From an uncultured Oscillospiraceae bacterium (GTDB lineage Bacteria; Bacillota; Clostridia; Oscillospirales; Ruminococcaceae): a stretch of 64,000 bases of DNA. Where the stretch lies: positions 1-64,000 of the forward strand of contig CAKSKU010000002.1 in NCBI GenBank assembly GCA_934465295.1, written 5' to 3'. The notes beneath the pieces are model-generated. The model was not told the origin of the DNA and did not search any database. It saw only the letters and a program-made list of their open reading frames with translations. Both the position numbers and the translations under genes were made by a program. Of the stretch, positions 9,092 to 18,451 are shown one piece after another. Positions within the stretch are counted from its first letter, which is position 1, and every line of letters begins with the position of its first letter.

Positions 9092-11062
9092 TCACTTCTT
9101 TCCTTTAAGCTCATTTATCCTGTCACGCAGATAAGCGGCGTGTTCAAATTCAAGCAGCTTTGCGGCGTTCTTCATCTCGACAGTGAGCTTCTCGATAAGA
9201 GCCTGCTTTTCTGCGGCTGACATCTGCTTCTGTTTCTGCTTTGAGGTCTTGCTGTCCGTTTCGCTCTTGGACGAAATTTTGATAACGTCACGAACGTCCT
9301 TGATGATAGTTTTCGGCTTGATGCCGTGCTTTTCGTTGTATTCGAGCTGAATCTTGCGGCGGCGTTCGGTCTCGTTTATTGCGCTTTCCATTGAGCGTGT
9401 TACGCTGTCGGCGTACATTATTACCTGACCGTGCGAATTTCGTGCGGCTCTTCCTATCGTCTGGATAAGCGAGCTTTCCGAACGCAGGAAGCCTTCCTTA
9501 TCGGCATCAAGGATCGCAACAAGCGAGACCTCGGGTATATCAAGACCCTCACGCAGGAGGTTAATTCCGACAAGGACATCAAATTCGCCAAGTCGCAGGT
9601 CACGGATTATCTCCATTCGCTCGATAGTGTCGATATCATAGTGCATATAGCGGACTTTTACGCCCATTTTATCGAGGTAAGCTGTGAGGTCTTCCGCCAT
9701 TTTTTTCGTCAGGGTCGTGACAAGAACACGCTCGCCCTTTGCTGTGCGCTCGTTTATTTCAAGCAGGAGGTCTTCGATCTGACCCTGAACGGGCTTGACG
9801 ATGATCTCGGGGTCGACAAGTCCCGTCGGACGGATCACCTGTTCAACTATCTGCTCGGACTTTTCACGCTCGAACGGTCCGGGTGTCGCCGAAACGAATA
9901 TCGCCTGACCTATCTTGTCGTAGAATTCGTCAAAGGTGAGCGGACGGTTATCGAAAGCTGACGGAAGTCGGAAACCGTATTCAACGAGGGTGTTTTTCCG
10001 TCCGCGGTCGCCTGCGCTCATTGAACGTATCTGCGGAAGCGAAACGTGGCTCTCGTCCACGAAAAGCAGGAAGTCCTTCGGGAAGTGGTCGAGCAATGTA
10101 TAAGGTATGCTGCCCGGCTCACGTCCTGCGAGGATACGGGAATAGTTCTCGATGCCCTTGCAAAAGCCGATCTCCTCGAGCATTTCTATATCATAGCGTG
10201 TGCGCTGTTCGATCCGCTGTGCTTCGATGAGCTTATCGTTGTCCTTGAAATACTTGATGCGCTCCTCAAGCTCACGCTCTATCTCCCCGATCGCACCGCT
10301 CATCTTTTCCCTTGAAATTACATAGTGGGAAGCAGGGTAAATTGCGGCGTGTGAGATAGTCGAGGTGACGTTTCCCGTGAGAGGGTTGAACTCGGAGATA
10401 CGGTCAACTTCGTCACCGAAAAATTCCACTCGGATAGCCGTATCGGTCGCACCTGCGGGGAAGATCTCAACGGTATCTCCCCTTACACGGAACTTGTTTC
10501 GGGTGAAGCTTAGGTCGTTGCGCTCATACTGGATAGAAACGAGCTTTGCAAGCAGTTCCTCCCTTGACATCTGCGCACCCTGACGTACAGAAACGACCAT
10601 CGTTCGGTAATCAATAGGCGAACCGAGGGTGTAGATGCAGGAGACCGAAGCAACGATTATAACGTCCCTGCGCTCGGCGAGGGCGAAGGTTGCACTGTGG
10701 CGAAGTCGGTCTATTTCGTCATTTATTGCGGAGTCCTTTTCGATATAGCTGTCGGTCGAGGGTATATACGCCTCAGGCTGGTAATAATCATAGTAGGAAA
10801 CGAAGTATTCGACCGCATTTTCGGGAAAAAACTCCTTGAACTCGGAGCAAAGCTGTGCGGCGAGGGTTTTATTATGTGCAAAAACGAGTGCAGGACGGTT
10901 GAGCTGTGCGATAACGTTCGCCATTGTGAAGGTCTTGCCCGAACCCGTTACGCCGAGCAGAGTTTGTTCCTTATAGCCGTTTTTTACGCCCTCAACAAGC
11001 TCGCTGATAGCTTTCGGCTGGTCGCCTGCGGGCGTATAATCGGAATGAAGCTTAAAATCCAT
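9092..11062 (-). CDS. uvrB: excinuclease ABC subunit B
   Basis: The 656-aa helicase-like component verifies DNA damage after UvrA delivery and holds the UvrC nuclease at the site. The Walker [11 protein letters not shown], the beta-hairpin [12 protein letters not shown] that inserts between the strands, the helicase motif DESH, and [11 protein letters not shown] are all present. The C-terminal UVR helical hairpin ([19 protein letters not shown]) that binds UvrC is also present. Length is normal. A ribosome site AAAGGA lies 8 nt before the start. It follows radC by 27 bp on the same strand. No uvrC is in this window. Confidence 0.97.
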   Translation of the reverse strand: MDFKLHSDYTPAGDQPKAISELVEGVKNGYKEQTLLGVTGSGKTFTMANVIAQLNRPALVFAHNKTLAAQLCSEFKEFFPENAVEYFVSYYDYYQPEAYIPSTDSYIEKDSAINDEIDRLRHSATFALAERRDVIIVASVSCIYTLGSPIDYRTMVVSVRQGAQMSREELLAKLVSIQYERNDLSFTRNKFRVRGDTVEIFPAGATDTAIRVEFFGDEVDRISEFNPLTGNVTSTISHAAIYPASHYVISREKMSGAIGEIERELEERIKYFKDNDKLIEAQRIEQRTRYDIEMLEEIGFCKGIENYSRILAGREPGSIPYTLLDHFPKDFLLFVDESHVSLPQIRSMSAGDRGRKNTLVEYGFRLPSAFDNRPLTFDEFYDKIGQAIFVSATPGPFEREKSEQIVEQVIRPTGLVDPEIIVKPVQGQIEDLLLEINERTAKGERVLVTTLTKKMAEDLTAYLDKMGVKVRYMHYDIDTIERMEIIRDLRLGEFDVLVGINLLREGLDIPEVSLVAILDADKEGFLRSESSLIQTIGRAARNSHGQVIMYADSVTRSMESAINETERRRKIQLEYNEKHGIKPKTIIKDVRDVIKISSKSETDSKTSKQKQKQMSAAEKQALIEKLTVEMKNAAKLLEFEHAAYLRDRINELKGKK

Positions 11063-11089
11063 AGCGTTTTCCTTTCATTGCAGTTTTCG

Positions 11090-11788
11090 TCACATACTCG
11101 GCAGCATACCGCTCTTTCGCATCGAAACTGCGCCGTCTCTGCCGACGATGATATGGTCGAGCAGGCGCACTCCAAAGGTCGAGAGGAACGACATTATCCG
11201 CCTTGTTGTCAGAACATCGGTATCGGACGGCTCACACGAGCCTTTCGGGTGATTGTGCGCAATCGCAACGAGCGAAGCACCCGAACGCAGGACTATCTCT
11301 GCCAGTCTGCGCATATCAACAGGCGCAGAGGAAGGTCCTCCCTTGCAGACGATGCTGTTTCGGACGAGGTGGAGGTCGTCGTCGAATGCGGCAACGTAGA
11401 AGCACTCCTTTGCATCGCCCGGGAAACAGCCCTTGAACAGCTCGCAAAGCTTATCCGTATTGTCAAAAACGCTGTGTTCGATGCGTGACATATTGTAAGC
11501 CCTCATCGAGAGCGGTATCATTTTTATAAGCACGGCGGAGTTGAGCGAAATTCTTCCGATAGCGACAAGGTCGTCCACCGAAGCGTCAAAAACGCCGCAT
11601 AAGCCGCCGAAGCGGTCTATAAGATTATGTGCAATTTCGTTTGTATCGATTCTCGGGCAGGAATAAAACAGCACCATTTCAAGTATCTGATGCTCGCTGA
11701 AGCCCTCGAACCCGTTTTTGAGGAACATTTCCTTCATACGCTGTCTGTGTCCTGCGTGGACGTTCGGTATGCTGTTTCTATCTTCCAT
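11090..11788 (-). CDS. radC: RadC/JAB-domain DNA repair-associated protein
   Basis: A 232-aa RadC family protein. The JAB/MPN metal-binding motif HNHPKGSCEPSDTD (H-x-H-P-x-G then P-S-x-x-D) is intact near the C-terminus, and the N-terminal half has the helix-hairpin-helix-like region usual for the family. RadC was named as a repair gene, but its biochemical role is unsettled. The reading frame extends upstream to 11815; ATG 11788 is chosen because AGGAGG sits about 7 nt before it. It is the first gene of the repair operon, with a good promoter at 11832-11860. Confidence 0.9.
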   Translation of the reverse strand: MEDRNSIPNVHAGHRQRMKEMFLKNGFEGFSEHQILEMVLFYSCPRIDTNEIAHNLIDRFGGLCGVFDASVDDLVAIGRISLNSAVLIKMIPLSMRAYNMSRIEHSVFDNTDKLCELFKGCFPGDAKECFYVAAFDDDLHLVRNSIVCKGGPSSAPVDMRRLAEIVLRSGASLVAIAHNHPKGSCEPSDTDVLTTRRIMSFLSTFGVRLLDHIIVGRDGAVSMRKSGMLPSM

Positions 11789-11831
11789 AATGTTCCTCCT
11801 GCATAAATTCATCAAAACAAATGTTTCTTAT

Positions 11832-11860
11832 ATTATACACCATTGTTTTATATTTTTCAA
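11832..11860 (-). promoter_or_regulatory. sigma-A promoter for radC-uvrB-uvrA
   Basis: On the minus strand TTGAAA (11855-11860) and TATAAT (11832-11837) are separated by 17 bp. No LexA-type operator is obvious near it. Confidence 0.75.
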
Positions 11861-11883
11861 GGGGATATTAAAATTTTTTTTGG

Positions 11884-11935
11884 AAAAAAGAGAAAAGCCA
11901 ACCGTCCGCTCGTCTGAACGCCCGATTGGCTTTGC
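11884..11935 (-). terminator. intrinsic terminator after the 11954-12634 gene
   Basis: A GC-rich stem pairing AAAGCCAA on one side with TTGGCTTT on the other (about 11893-11932), followed on the minus strand by a T-rich run. It separates the upstream lipoprotein gene from radC. Confidence 0.7.
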
Positions 11936-11953
11936 AATTATCAGTGGTCAGCT

Positions 11954-12634
11954 TTAAAGGCTTATCGAATCTATTTTCCAAGATCCGTTATCCATTTTTA
12001 CGTTGATCGTCATTTCACTTTCTGCGCCGAAATCGTCATACTTTGCGGCAGCCGTGAAGCTGTCCTCCGACGAGTCCGTTATCTCAACAACGGGTTCGCC
12101 GTCCTCCATTATCCATTGAAAGCCGCAGCCCTTTGCCGTAACATAGCCGTAAAGCTCACCGTCAATGTCGATGTAATAAGGCCCATCGCCGCCGAGAATT
12201 CCCGAATATCTGCTTTCGATAAAGCTGTCGGTGAGATAGCTTCGCATATATTCGTCAAGGTCGGCTGTGTCGGTGAACTGTGCGCTGACCTTTGCAAACT
12301 GTCTGCCGTCAACATCGATGGCGTTTTCATCGTCCCTCGGGATATTTCCTCCGCCGATCTGATCGATATAGTTGAGCGCCCCCAAAAGCTGACGTGCCGC
12401 AGAAACAAGTTCATCATCCTCAATTATCTCATCATCTGTCGGTGCTTCGGGTTCATCGGGAGTGTTTTCCGAAACGTCCGCCTGCTCCGCTGCTTCGCTG
12501 TTTTGGGTCGTCTCGGCTTCACTTATCGCAGCGGTCGTTGTTTCGCCCGAAGTCTCGGCAGGCTTGTCATTCACCGCCGAGCAGGAAGTAAGTATAAGGC
12601 AGACTGCGCCTATCATTGCAAGAAATTTTTTCAT
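11954..12634 (-). CDS. predicted lipoprotein with acidic linker
   Basis: A 226-aa protein with a lipoprotein signal (MKKFLAMIGAVCLILTSC, lipobox LTSC with Cys18), so it is expected on the outer face of the membrane. Residues about 20-75 are a low-complexity Thr/Glu/Asp/Ala linker, and the remainder is a small globular domain ending in strands (EMTINVKMDNGSWKIDSI) like DUF4878/NTF2-type lumenal domains. I do not recognise a specific family. It has its own strong promoter (12697-12725) with a hairpin at the start of the transcript and its own terminator. The neighbouring 12785-13939 gene is another lipoprotein on the same strand. Confidence 0.8.
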   Translation of the reverse strand: MKKFLAMIGAVCLILTSCSAVNDKPAETSGETTTAAISEAETTQNSEAAEQADVSENTPDEPEAPTDDEIIEDDELVSAARQLLGALNYIDQIGGGNIPRDDENAIDVDGRQFAKVSAQFTDTADLDEYMRSYLTDSFIESRYSGILGGDGPYYIDIDGELYGYVTAKGCGFQWIMEDGEPVVEITDSSEDSFTAAAKYDDFGAESEMTINVKMDNGSWKIDSISL

Positions 12635-12668
12635 AAATTATCGTCCTCTCTTTATGTCATCAGATCAC

Positions 12669-12693
12669 TTATGCCGATCAAAGTTCGGCATAA
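12669..12693 (-). promoter_or_regulatory. hairpin at transcript start
   Basis: A perfect 9-bp inverted repeat, TTATGCCGA (12669-12677) and TCGGCATAA (12685-12693) with a 7-nt loop, lies 3 bp after the -10 box, so at or just after the transcription start. It could be an operator or a 5' RNA stem; there is no T run to make it a terminator. Confidence 0.5.
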
Positions 12694-12696
12694 AGT

Positions 12697-12725
12697 ATTA
12701 TACATTGTCATTTTTTTATTGTCAA
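12697..12725 (-). promoter_or_regulatory. consensus sigma-A promoter for lipoprotein gene
   Basis: TTGACA (12720-12725) and TATAAT (12697-12702) on the minus strand with exactly 17 bp between: a full-consensus promoter. Confidence 0.85.
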
Positions 12726-12784
12726 GCAAAAATTTCTCACTTGCAAAAAACAGCGGTCAAATACATCGGACAGGCACGGTGTTT

Positions 12785-13939
12785 TTATTCATGAATATCC
12801 CAAGTCATAACCTCGTCCTTCACGGTAAATTCCGAAGTGCCGCTCTCCTTGTCGTAAGCGATACAGCTGTGGAGATACTCACTGCCGTTCCATACGATGT
12901 AGTTGTTCTCGTCAAGATAATTTAAATCCGCACTTTCGGGAACACCGCCGCTAAGATAGAACTCAGCCTCCTGCTCGGCGGAAACGCCGTATTCAATGCA
13001 CTTATAATCGCAGAAGCCGTGAAGCTTTTCATTCGGCTCGGAGTAAGCAATGCGGAGATGTTTGCTTCCCCAGAAAAGGTCTGCGCCGTAATCGATAGGG
13101 TAGGAGATAGCCTGATCCCAGAAAAGCTGCCTGCTGTCGCCATAGTCTATGATCTGCGGCTTCATATAGCACTCATATCCGCAGAGGACTTCAAAGAGCA
13201 TATCGTCCTCGCTCACGGTGTAAGGACCGAGCGAAGCTTCGGGTGCGGAAAGCTTTAAAAGCTCTCCGAGTGCAAGCTGATATTCTCCGGTGTCCTCAAT
13301 ATAATAAACGGAGAAAAGTGAAGCCGCATCATAAAAATTCGTCTGATTTCCGAGTCCGTCATCATAATATTCTTCAAGCTTCTTGTTGAGATATTCCACC
13401 ATGCAAAGATAGTATTCGTCCTTGCCGTCAAGATCAAAATCGTCCTTTACATAGGAGATCACGGGCGAAGCATTGTCGAACGAGTAGCCGAAATAGCTCT
13501 CGGCATATTCGACAGCATTTTTGTATATGTACTCTATGCTTTGTTTCTCTTCATCATAATAGCTTTCAGGATATGGATCGGCAAATTTGAACATATCGTC
13601 ACGGCGTGAAGCCATAATTGCATCAATATCGCATACCTCGGGTGCGCCCTTTATGACCTCGGGAGATGTGATATTGTTCGGCGTTACCTGATGGAAAAGC
13701 TCGTATGCAATACTTTCGGTCGTTTCCTCGGTCTCACTTTCGGAGCTTTCCTCGCTGACGGCCGTTTCCGTGCTTTCGGCTGTTGTTTCCTCGGGTTCGG
13801 TCACTGTGGTCTCCTCCGAAGCTGTAACTGTTTCGGAAGAAGCCTCCGTGACAGCTTCACTTTCGCCGTTTCCGCAGGCAGAGAGCGCAATTGCTGCAAA
13901 CGCAAGCATAAAAGCGGTTATTTTTCTTATGTTTTTCAT
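12785..13939 (-). CDS. predicted lipoprotein with Thr/Glu-rich linker
   Basis: A 384-aa surface lipoprotein of unknown function. The signal peptide ends in the lipobox LSAC, followed by a roughly 55-residue Ser/Thr/Glu-rich linker. The globular part includes VKDDFDLDGKDEYYLCMVEYL, a D-x-D-G-K-D-E strand motif shared with the paralogues at 40152-41633 and 41699-43186 (DYDGDGRDETFLLIDM), suggesting a related fold. The reading frame extends upstream to 14014, but ATG 13939 has a ribosome site (AGGGG) and begins a proper signal peptide. The gene is 61 bp after the HAD gene on the same strand and may be read from it. Confidence 0.8.
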   Translation of the reverse strand: MKNIRKITAFMLAFAAIALSACGNGESEAVTEASSETVTASEETTVTEPEETTAESTETAVSEESSESETEETTESIAYELFHQVTPNNITSPEVIKGAPEVCDIDAIMASRRDDMFKFADPYPESYYDEEKQSIEYIYKNAVEYAESYFGYSFDNASPVISYVKDDFDLDGKDEYYLCMVEYLNKKLEEYYDDGLGNQTNFYDAASLFSVYYIEDTGEYQLALGELLKLSAPEASLGPYTVSEDDMLFEVLCGYECYMKPQIIDYGDSRQLFWDQAISYPIDYGADLFWGSKHLRIAYSEPNEKLHGFCDYKCIEYGVSAEQEAEFYLSGGVPESADLNYLDENNYIVWNGSEYLHSCIAYDKESGTSEFTVKDEVMTWDIHE

Positions 13940-14000
13940 AGTTTTATCCCCTTTTGAAATACGTAATATATAACATATATCGGCATAATTCTCCAAAACT

Positions 14001-14588
14001 TTAGCTTTCGGCAAGGACGGCTAAAATTTCGTCCCAAGAGAAAACCCTCACAATATTTTCGTGCGAAATATCCCGATTATAAGGCGCATCGAAAAGCAGT
14101 ACCTTTATCCCGTTTTCGGCAAGATAAAGCGCAGTGTCGCCCTTGTCCTCGATCATAATATCGGCTGAAATTCGCCTGCAAAAACCAAGCTTCTGCGGCG
14201 GCGTACCGACTTCGGAGCAGTAGAAGATATCGTTGAAGCAAAAGCCGTTTTTGCCGATCCATTTTTGAAATAAGCGCCTGCTCAATGCACCGAGTGGCGT
14301 TCGCTGTGTGGAGAATTTCCGAGCCGTTATAACGTAAAGCTCATTTTCGCCCGAGCAAAGCTTTCCGCAGACCCCGACAGCGTTCTCACGGGGAGAGAGC
14401 CGACTGCAATAATCGTAAAAATGCCGCAAGCCGAACAGAAATTCACGCCGCTTGCTCTCGCCGAATATCTCCGCAGTCGTGTAGCCGCTCGGGTCGGTCG
14501 GTTTGTGTCCGAAAAAACGCTCACCGTAAACAAAATTGAACCCCGACATATCCGTGAGTACGCCGTCAGCGTCCGTTGCTATCACCAT
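14001..14588 (-). CDS. HAD-superfamily hydrolase
   Basis: A 195-aa cytoplasmic protein with the HAD catalytic signature DADGVLTD (nucleophile Asp6, acid/base Asp8), the second motif in VITARK and the metal-binding acidic pair in IEDKGDTA. It resembles small nucleotidase-like or unassigned HAD phosphatases; the substrate cannot be told. Its start codon overlaps the last 23 bases of the NRPS gene on the same strand, so the two are translationally coupled. A role in processing a phosphorylated precursor or product of the NRPS is a reasonable inference but not shown. Confidence 0.75.
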   Translation of the reverse strand: MVIATDADGVLTDMSGFNFVYGERFFGHKPTDPSGYTTAEIFGESKRREFLFGLRHFYDYCSRLSPRENAVGVCGKLCSGENELYVITARKFSTQRTPLGALSRRLFQKWIGKNGFCFNDIFYCSEVGTPPQKLGFCRRISADIMIEDKGDTALYLAENGIKVLLFDAPYNRDISHENIVRVFSWDEILAVLAES

Positions 14589-17500
14589 TGTGCTTATCCC
14601 TCATTTCCGAAACTGCACGAAACAGCTTTTCCGTAATTTCTTCCGAGCTTCTGCCCTTCGGGTCGATCGGCTCTCCGAATTCTATCGTCAGCGAATATTT
14701 TTTCAGCTTTTCAACATCAAAAAGCCGAGGTGAATTTCTGTAAACGGGAAAAATCCTTCCCGAACCGCCGATGTAAACGGGAACTGCCTTTACGCCCGAT
14801 TTTTTCGAGAGCAAAGCCGCACCCTTTTTGAATTTTCCGAGCCGTCCCGACCTCGTTCGTGTACCCTCGGGGTGAATGAGCAGAAAACGCTTTTCTCCCG
14901 TCAGAACTTCGAGCGCACGTTCAAGCGCAGGCGCAAAATCTCCCTTTCGCTCAATTGGTATGCCGCCCGTGATGCGGAAAACACGCTTCGGAACGGGCTT
15001 CTCCAGATGCTCCGCCGCAATGAGCGCACAAACCTCATCAAGCTTTGCCGTTTTGCCGAGCGCAGTCCATACCCACATACAGTCGAGGTCGCTTTCGTGA
15101 TTGGGACAGAGAATGTATTTTTCATTCGGGTGAAGCCGTTCAAGTCCCGTCACCTTGAAGCTGTAAAGCGAATGTGACAGCTTTGCAAATGCCGCAAAAA
15201 GCCTGCGGTCGCCAGATGTGCGTTCCATAGGATAAACGCCGTAGTCCGTGCGCTTTTCCGAGGGCTTTTCCATAGCCGCAAGCTTCCTCGCCGTGCGGTT
15301 GATGTAGATGTCCTTGGGCGTGAAAGCAAAGCCGTCCTGCATCGCAAGTGCCGTAAGCTCCATTGCGGAAAAGCTGTCGCCGCCAAGCTCGAAAAAATCG
15401 TCCTCCGCACCGACACGCTCAATGCCGAGGACTTTTGCCGCATAGGTGCAAAGCTTGCGTTCCGCATCGTTTTTCGGCGCAGTGTATTCACGTTCGCTCG
15501 GTGCAAAAACCACCTCGGGCAGAGCCTTTCTGTCCGTCTTTCCGCTCGCTGTCAGCGGCATTTTCGCAAGGTGCGCAAAGCAGTTCGGTATCATATATGC
15601 AGGCAGTCGTTCCGACAAAAAGCGTCGAAGCTCCCGTTCATCGGCATAAGCTCCCGTGTAAAAAGCCGCAAGATATTTTTCGCCCCTGCCGTCCGTTCTG
15701 CACACGACCGCCGCATTCGTTATTCCGCCGAATGAGCAGAGCGCATTTTCAATTTCACCAAGCTCAATGCGCAGTCCCCTAAGCTTTATCTGAAAGTCCT
15801 TTCTGCCGAGAAATCCGATGCTCCCATCAGTGCGCATAATGCCCATATCGCCCGTGCGGTACATCGTTTCGCCGATAAAAAACGGGTCGGGGAGAAACCT
15901 TTCAGCCGTGAGCTTTTCCTCGCCGAGATAGCCTTTTCCCACGCCGCTTCCCGAAATAAATATCTCACCGCCAATGCCGACGGGAACAGGCTTCATTTTC
16001 TCGTCAAGAATATATATCCTCGTGTTTGCGACAGGCTTTCCGATTGTCATATCCGCTTCGTCAGCCGCCGCAAACGCTGACCATACCGTTGTTTCGGCAG
16101 GACCGTAAATGTTGTAAAGCTTCGCATTCGTCAGCTTTTTCAGCTTTGTGCAGAGCGATGGCGGAAACTCCTCACCGCCGAGGATTATAACTTTCAGCTT
16201 GGAAAGATAGCCAAGGTAGCTTTCGTCAAAAAGGTAGCTGCGCATTTTGGTCGGTGTTGTCTGAATGACCTGCGCACCGCTCTCCTCAATGAGCCTGCCG
16301 AGTGACCTCTGCGAAGCCGCCTGCTCATCATCGGCGAGGTATATCGTTATCCCGTTCAGGAGCGGCAGAATACTTTCCGTCACGAAAATATCGAAAACAA
16401 TGTCCGTTACCGAAACGATGCTTCGGATATCTTCGCCGAGGATTCCGCCGACAACGTTGAACCGATTTGCCGAGCAGTAGTTCATAACGTTTCTGTGCGA
16501 TATCAGTGTACCTTTCGGCTTTCCTGTCGAACCCGAGGTGAAGATAACATAGCAGATATCTTCGGGCGAAGCCTTCACGGGCGCAGTGTCGGAAACGTAG
16601 GAATAGTCAAAGCTTTCAAGCTGTATTTCCTCGGGAATATCAACGTCCGCACCGCAGACCAGCGCAAGCTTCGCACCAACATTTTTCAGCATAAACCGAA
16701 TACGCTCGGCAGGATATTCGGGCGAAACGGGCATATACGCCCCGCCCGTTTTCATCACCGCAAGCATCGCAATTATAAGGTACGGACTTCTTACCGAAAT
16801 TATCGGAACGATGTCACCGTGCGAAATTCCCTTGTCACGCAGAAAAGCCGCCAGCGCACCCGACATTTCATCAAGCTGACCGTAAGTATAGCTTTCGCCC
16901 CTGAAAACAAGAGCTGTCCTGTCGGGCGTTTTCGCCGCAAGCTCGGAAAAAGCTTCGTGTACGCACTTATCCGAAGCGAAGCCGACGCCCGTTTCGTTGA
17001 AGCGTTTTATCAGCATATCGAATTCATCATCGGGAAGAACGGAGATCTCACCGATGTTTTTTCCCGAAACGACCTGCTTTAGAATATGTATAAAACGCTG
17101 TGCAAGCAGTTCAACTTCGTCACTCTGCGGAAAAACAGCCGTGCGGTGATCTATCGTCAGTGTGAACGAGCCAAGACTGTCACGGTCATCAATGTGAACG
17201 GAAAGCGGCACTTCGAGCCAACCGTTCCCGAACCATTCCGTTTTCGCAGGGATATCCGTCCGTGAGTTCTGAAAGCTGAAAGCCGCATCAAAAAGCCGTC
17301 CCGAACCGCCCGATTTTTCCTTTATCCCGTGAAGAATTTCCCCGAGCGAAACATCTCTGTGTCGGAAAATATCCCTATGCCCGTTCGATATATTTTTGAA
17401 AAGCTCATCTGTATGATCGCCGATATCGACCGTCAGCGGAAGAGTCGAGATGAACATTCCTGCCGTGCTTTTCTCCATTGCGCCGCTCCTGCCGAGGACG

Positions 17501-18294
17501 GGAACGCCGATAGTTACCGAGTTTCTGCCGCTGTTTATCTTCGACAGATATATCATCAGTGCGGCTTCAAAAACCACCGCTTCGGAAACATCATTTTCCT
17601 TGCAGAAGCTTTTCACCGCCGCCGAAATATCGTGCGGAATTATCGTCGTAAATCTCTCCGCCGAAGCGTCCGTTTCCTCTCTGCGATAGGTTCTGACGGG
17701 AGTGGGCGAAGCTCCGTCTGTGTATTTTTCCACCCAGAAACGCAGATCGTCACTCTGTTTTTCAAATGCCTTTCCGCTGTTCCTGCGCTCGGCGGCAGAC
17801 TTGAAGCTTTGCACATCGGTATCAGCATTTTCACCCCTTGAAAGCTGACCGTAAATTTCATAAACATCGTGCGCAAGAACGCTGTAAGTCCAAGCGTCTG
17901 CGATGAGATGGCTCGCACAAAGCATTATTCCCGTTCTTTCGGGCAGGGCGAAGACCGTCATTCGGAACATCTCACCGCCACCCGAAAAGGGCAGCCTTGC
18001 CTGTGACTGACAGTAGGAACGGAGCGCATTTTCGTCCGCAAATTCGGCAAAAGCGATATTCTCGCCGCCCTCGGACGAGACATACTGCACCGTCCTGCCG
18101 TTTTCCGTACAAAAACGCAGACGAAGCGCCTCCTGCCGCCTTATCACAAGCCTTGCCGCCCGAAAAAGCAGCTTCGGTTCAAGCTTTTCCTCGAATATGA
18201 CCGCTCCGCACAGAACGGATATCGCCGTGCCGCTGTAAAAACGCTGCATATCGTCAATATTCCGCTGTGCAGGCGTAAGACCGAATTTTTCCAT
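14566..18294 (-). CDS. NRPS, condensation-adenylation-carrier module fused to PlsC-type acyltransferase
   Basis: A 1242-aa single-module nonribosomal peptide synthetase with an unusual end. A condensation domain covers about residues 1-420; its active-site motif is SHLIADA (128-134, catalytic His129). An adenylation domain covers about 440-930, with IFTSGSTGKPKG at 584-595, YGPAETT at 730-736, YRTGDMG at 812-818 and the catalytic Lys919 in ASGKTDRKAL. A carrier domain follows with LGGDS and the phosphopantetheine Ser974. In place of a thioesterase or reductase, residues 1040-1242 form an LPLAT/PlsC domain with the HX4D motif NHESDLD (His1066, Asp1071) and HPEGTR (1141-1146). ATG 18294 follows GGAG; a longer open frame upstream (18450) has no support. 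It has its own promoter and overlaps the HAD gene. Predicted product: an amino acid activated, possibly N-acylated, then moved to or esterified with a lipid. Confidence 0.88.
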   Translation of the reverse strand: MEKFGLTPAQRNIDDMQRFYSGTAISVLCGAVIFEEKLEPKLLFRAARLVIRRQEALRLRFCTENGRTVQYVSSEGGENIAFAEFADENALRSYCQSQARLPFSGGGEMFRMTVFALPERTGIMLCASHLIADAWTYSVLAHDVYEIYGQLSRGENADTDVQSFKSAAERRNSGKAFEKQSDDLRFWVEKYTDGASPTPVRTYRREETDASAERFTTIIPHDISAAVKSFCKENDVSEAVVFEAALMIYLSKINSGRNSVTIGVPVLGRSGAMEKSTAGMFISTLPLTVDIGDHTDELFKNISNGHRDIFRHRDVSLGEILHGIKEKSGGSGRLFDAAFSFQNSRTDIPAKTEWFGNGWLEVPLSVHIDDRDSLGSFTLTIDHRTAVFPQSDEVELLAQRFIHILKQVVSGKNIGEISVLPDDEFDMLIKRFNETGVGFASDKCVHEAFSELAAKTPDRTALVFRGESYTYGQLDEMSGALAAFLRDKGISHGDIVPIISVRSPYLIIAMLAVMKTGGAYMPVSPEYPAERIRFMLKNVGAKLALVCGADVDIPEEIQLESFDYSYVSDTAPVKASPEDICYVIFTSGSTGKPKGTLISHRNVMNYCSANRFNVVGGILGEDIRSIVSVTDIVFDIFVTESILPLLNGITIYLADDEQAASQRSLGRLIEESGAQVIQTTPTKMRSYLFDESYLGYLSKLKVIILGGEEFPPSLCTKLKKLTNAKLYNIYGPAETTVWSAFAAADEADMTIGKPVANTRIYILDEKMKPVPVGIGGEIFISGSGVGKGYLGEEKLTAERFLPDPFFIGETMYRTGDMGIMRTDGSIGFLGRKDFQIKLRGLRIELGEIENALCSFGGITNAAVVCRTDGRGEKYLAAFYTGAYADERELRRFLSERLPAYMIPNCFAHLAKMPLTASGKTDRKALPEVVFAPSEREYTAPKNDAERKLCTYAAKVLGIERVGAEDDFFELGGDSFSAMELTALAMQDGFAFTPKDIYINRTARKLAAMEKPSEKRTDYGVYPMERTSGDRRLFAAFAKLSHSLYSFKVTGLERLHPNEKYILCPNHESDLDCMWVWTALGKTAKLDEVCALIAAEHLEKPVPKRVFRITGGIPIERKGDFAPALERALEVLTGEKRFLLIHPEGTRTRSGRLGKFKKGAALLSKKSGVKAVPVYIGGSGRIFPVYRNSPRLFDVEKLKKYSLTIEFGEPIDPKGRSSEEITEKLFRAVSEMRDKHNGDSNGR

Positions 18295-18328
18295 TGCACA
18301 CACTCCAAATAATATAAAATCCACAAAC

Positions 18329-18357
18329 ATTATAACATTTTTTTTGCCAAAAAGCAA
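18329..18357 (-). promoter_or_regulatory. sigma-A promoter for NRPS
   Basis: TTGCTT (18352-18357) and TATAAT (18329-18334) on the minus strand with 17 bp between. It faces away from the SGNH promoter, which starts about 30 bp further right. Confidence 0.7.
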
Positions 18358-18387
18358 ATTGTTTTTATCCCGTTCATTATATATATA

Positions 18388-18417
18388 TTGAAAAATCAAA
18401 CTCTGTTTTGCTATAAT
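18388..18417 (+). promoter_or_regulatory. extended -10 promoter for SGNH-GH26 operon
   Basis: TTGAAA (18388-18393), an 18-bp spacer and TATAAT (18412-18417), with TGC immediately before the -10 (extended -10). Confidence 0.7.
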
Positions 18418-18451
18418 TATTGTACAAAATAACAAAAATGAGGTGTCCAAA

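Noticed and set aside
10697..11488. 263-codon plus-strand frame across uvrB and radC
   Set aside because: It is antisense to two well-supported genes and has no recognisable domain or start signal.
14566..18294. Larger NRPS gene cluster with more modules, reductase or thioesterase
   Set aside because: Only one module is present. Neighbours are lipoproteins and a HAD hydrolase, and no PPTase or extra NRPS/PKS gene is seen in the window.
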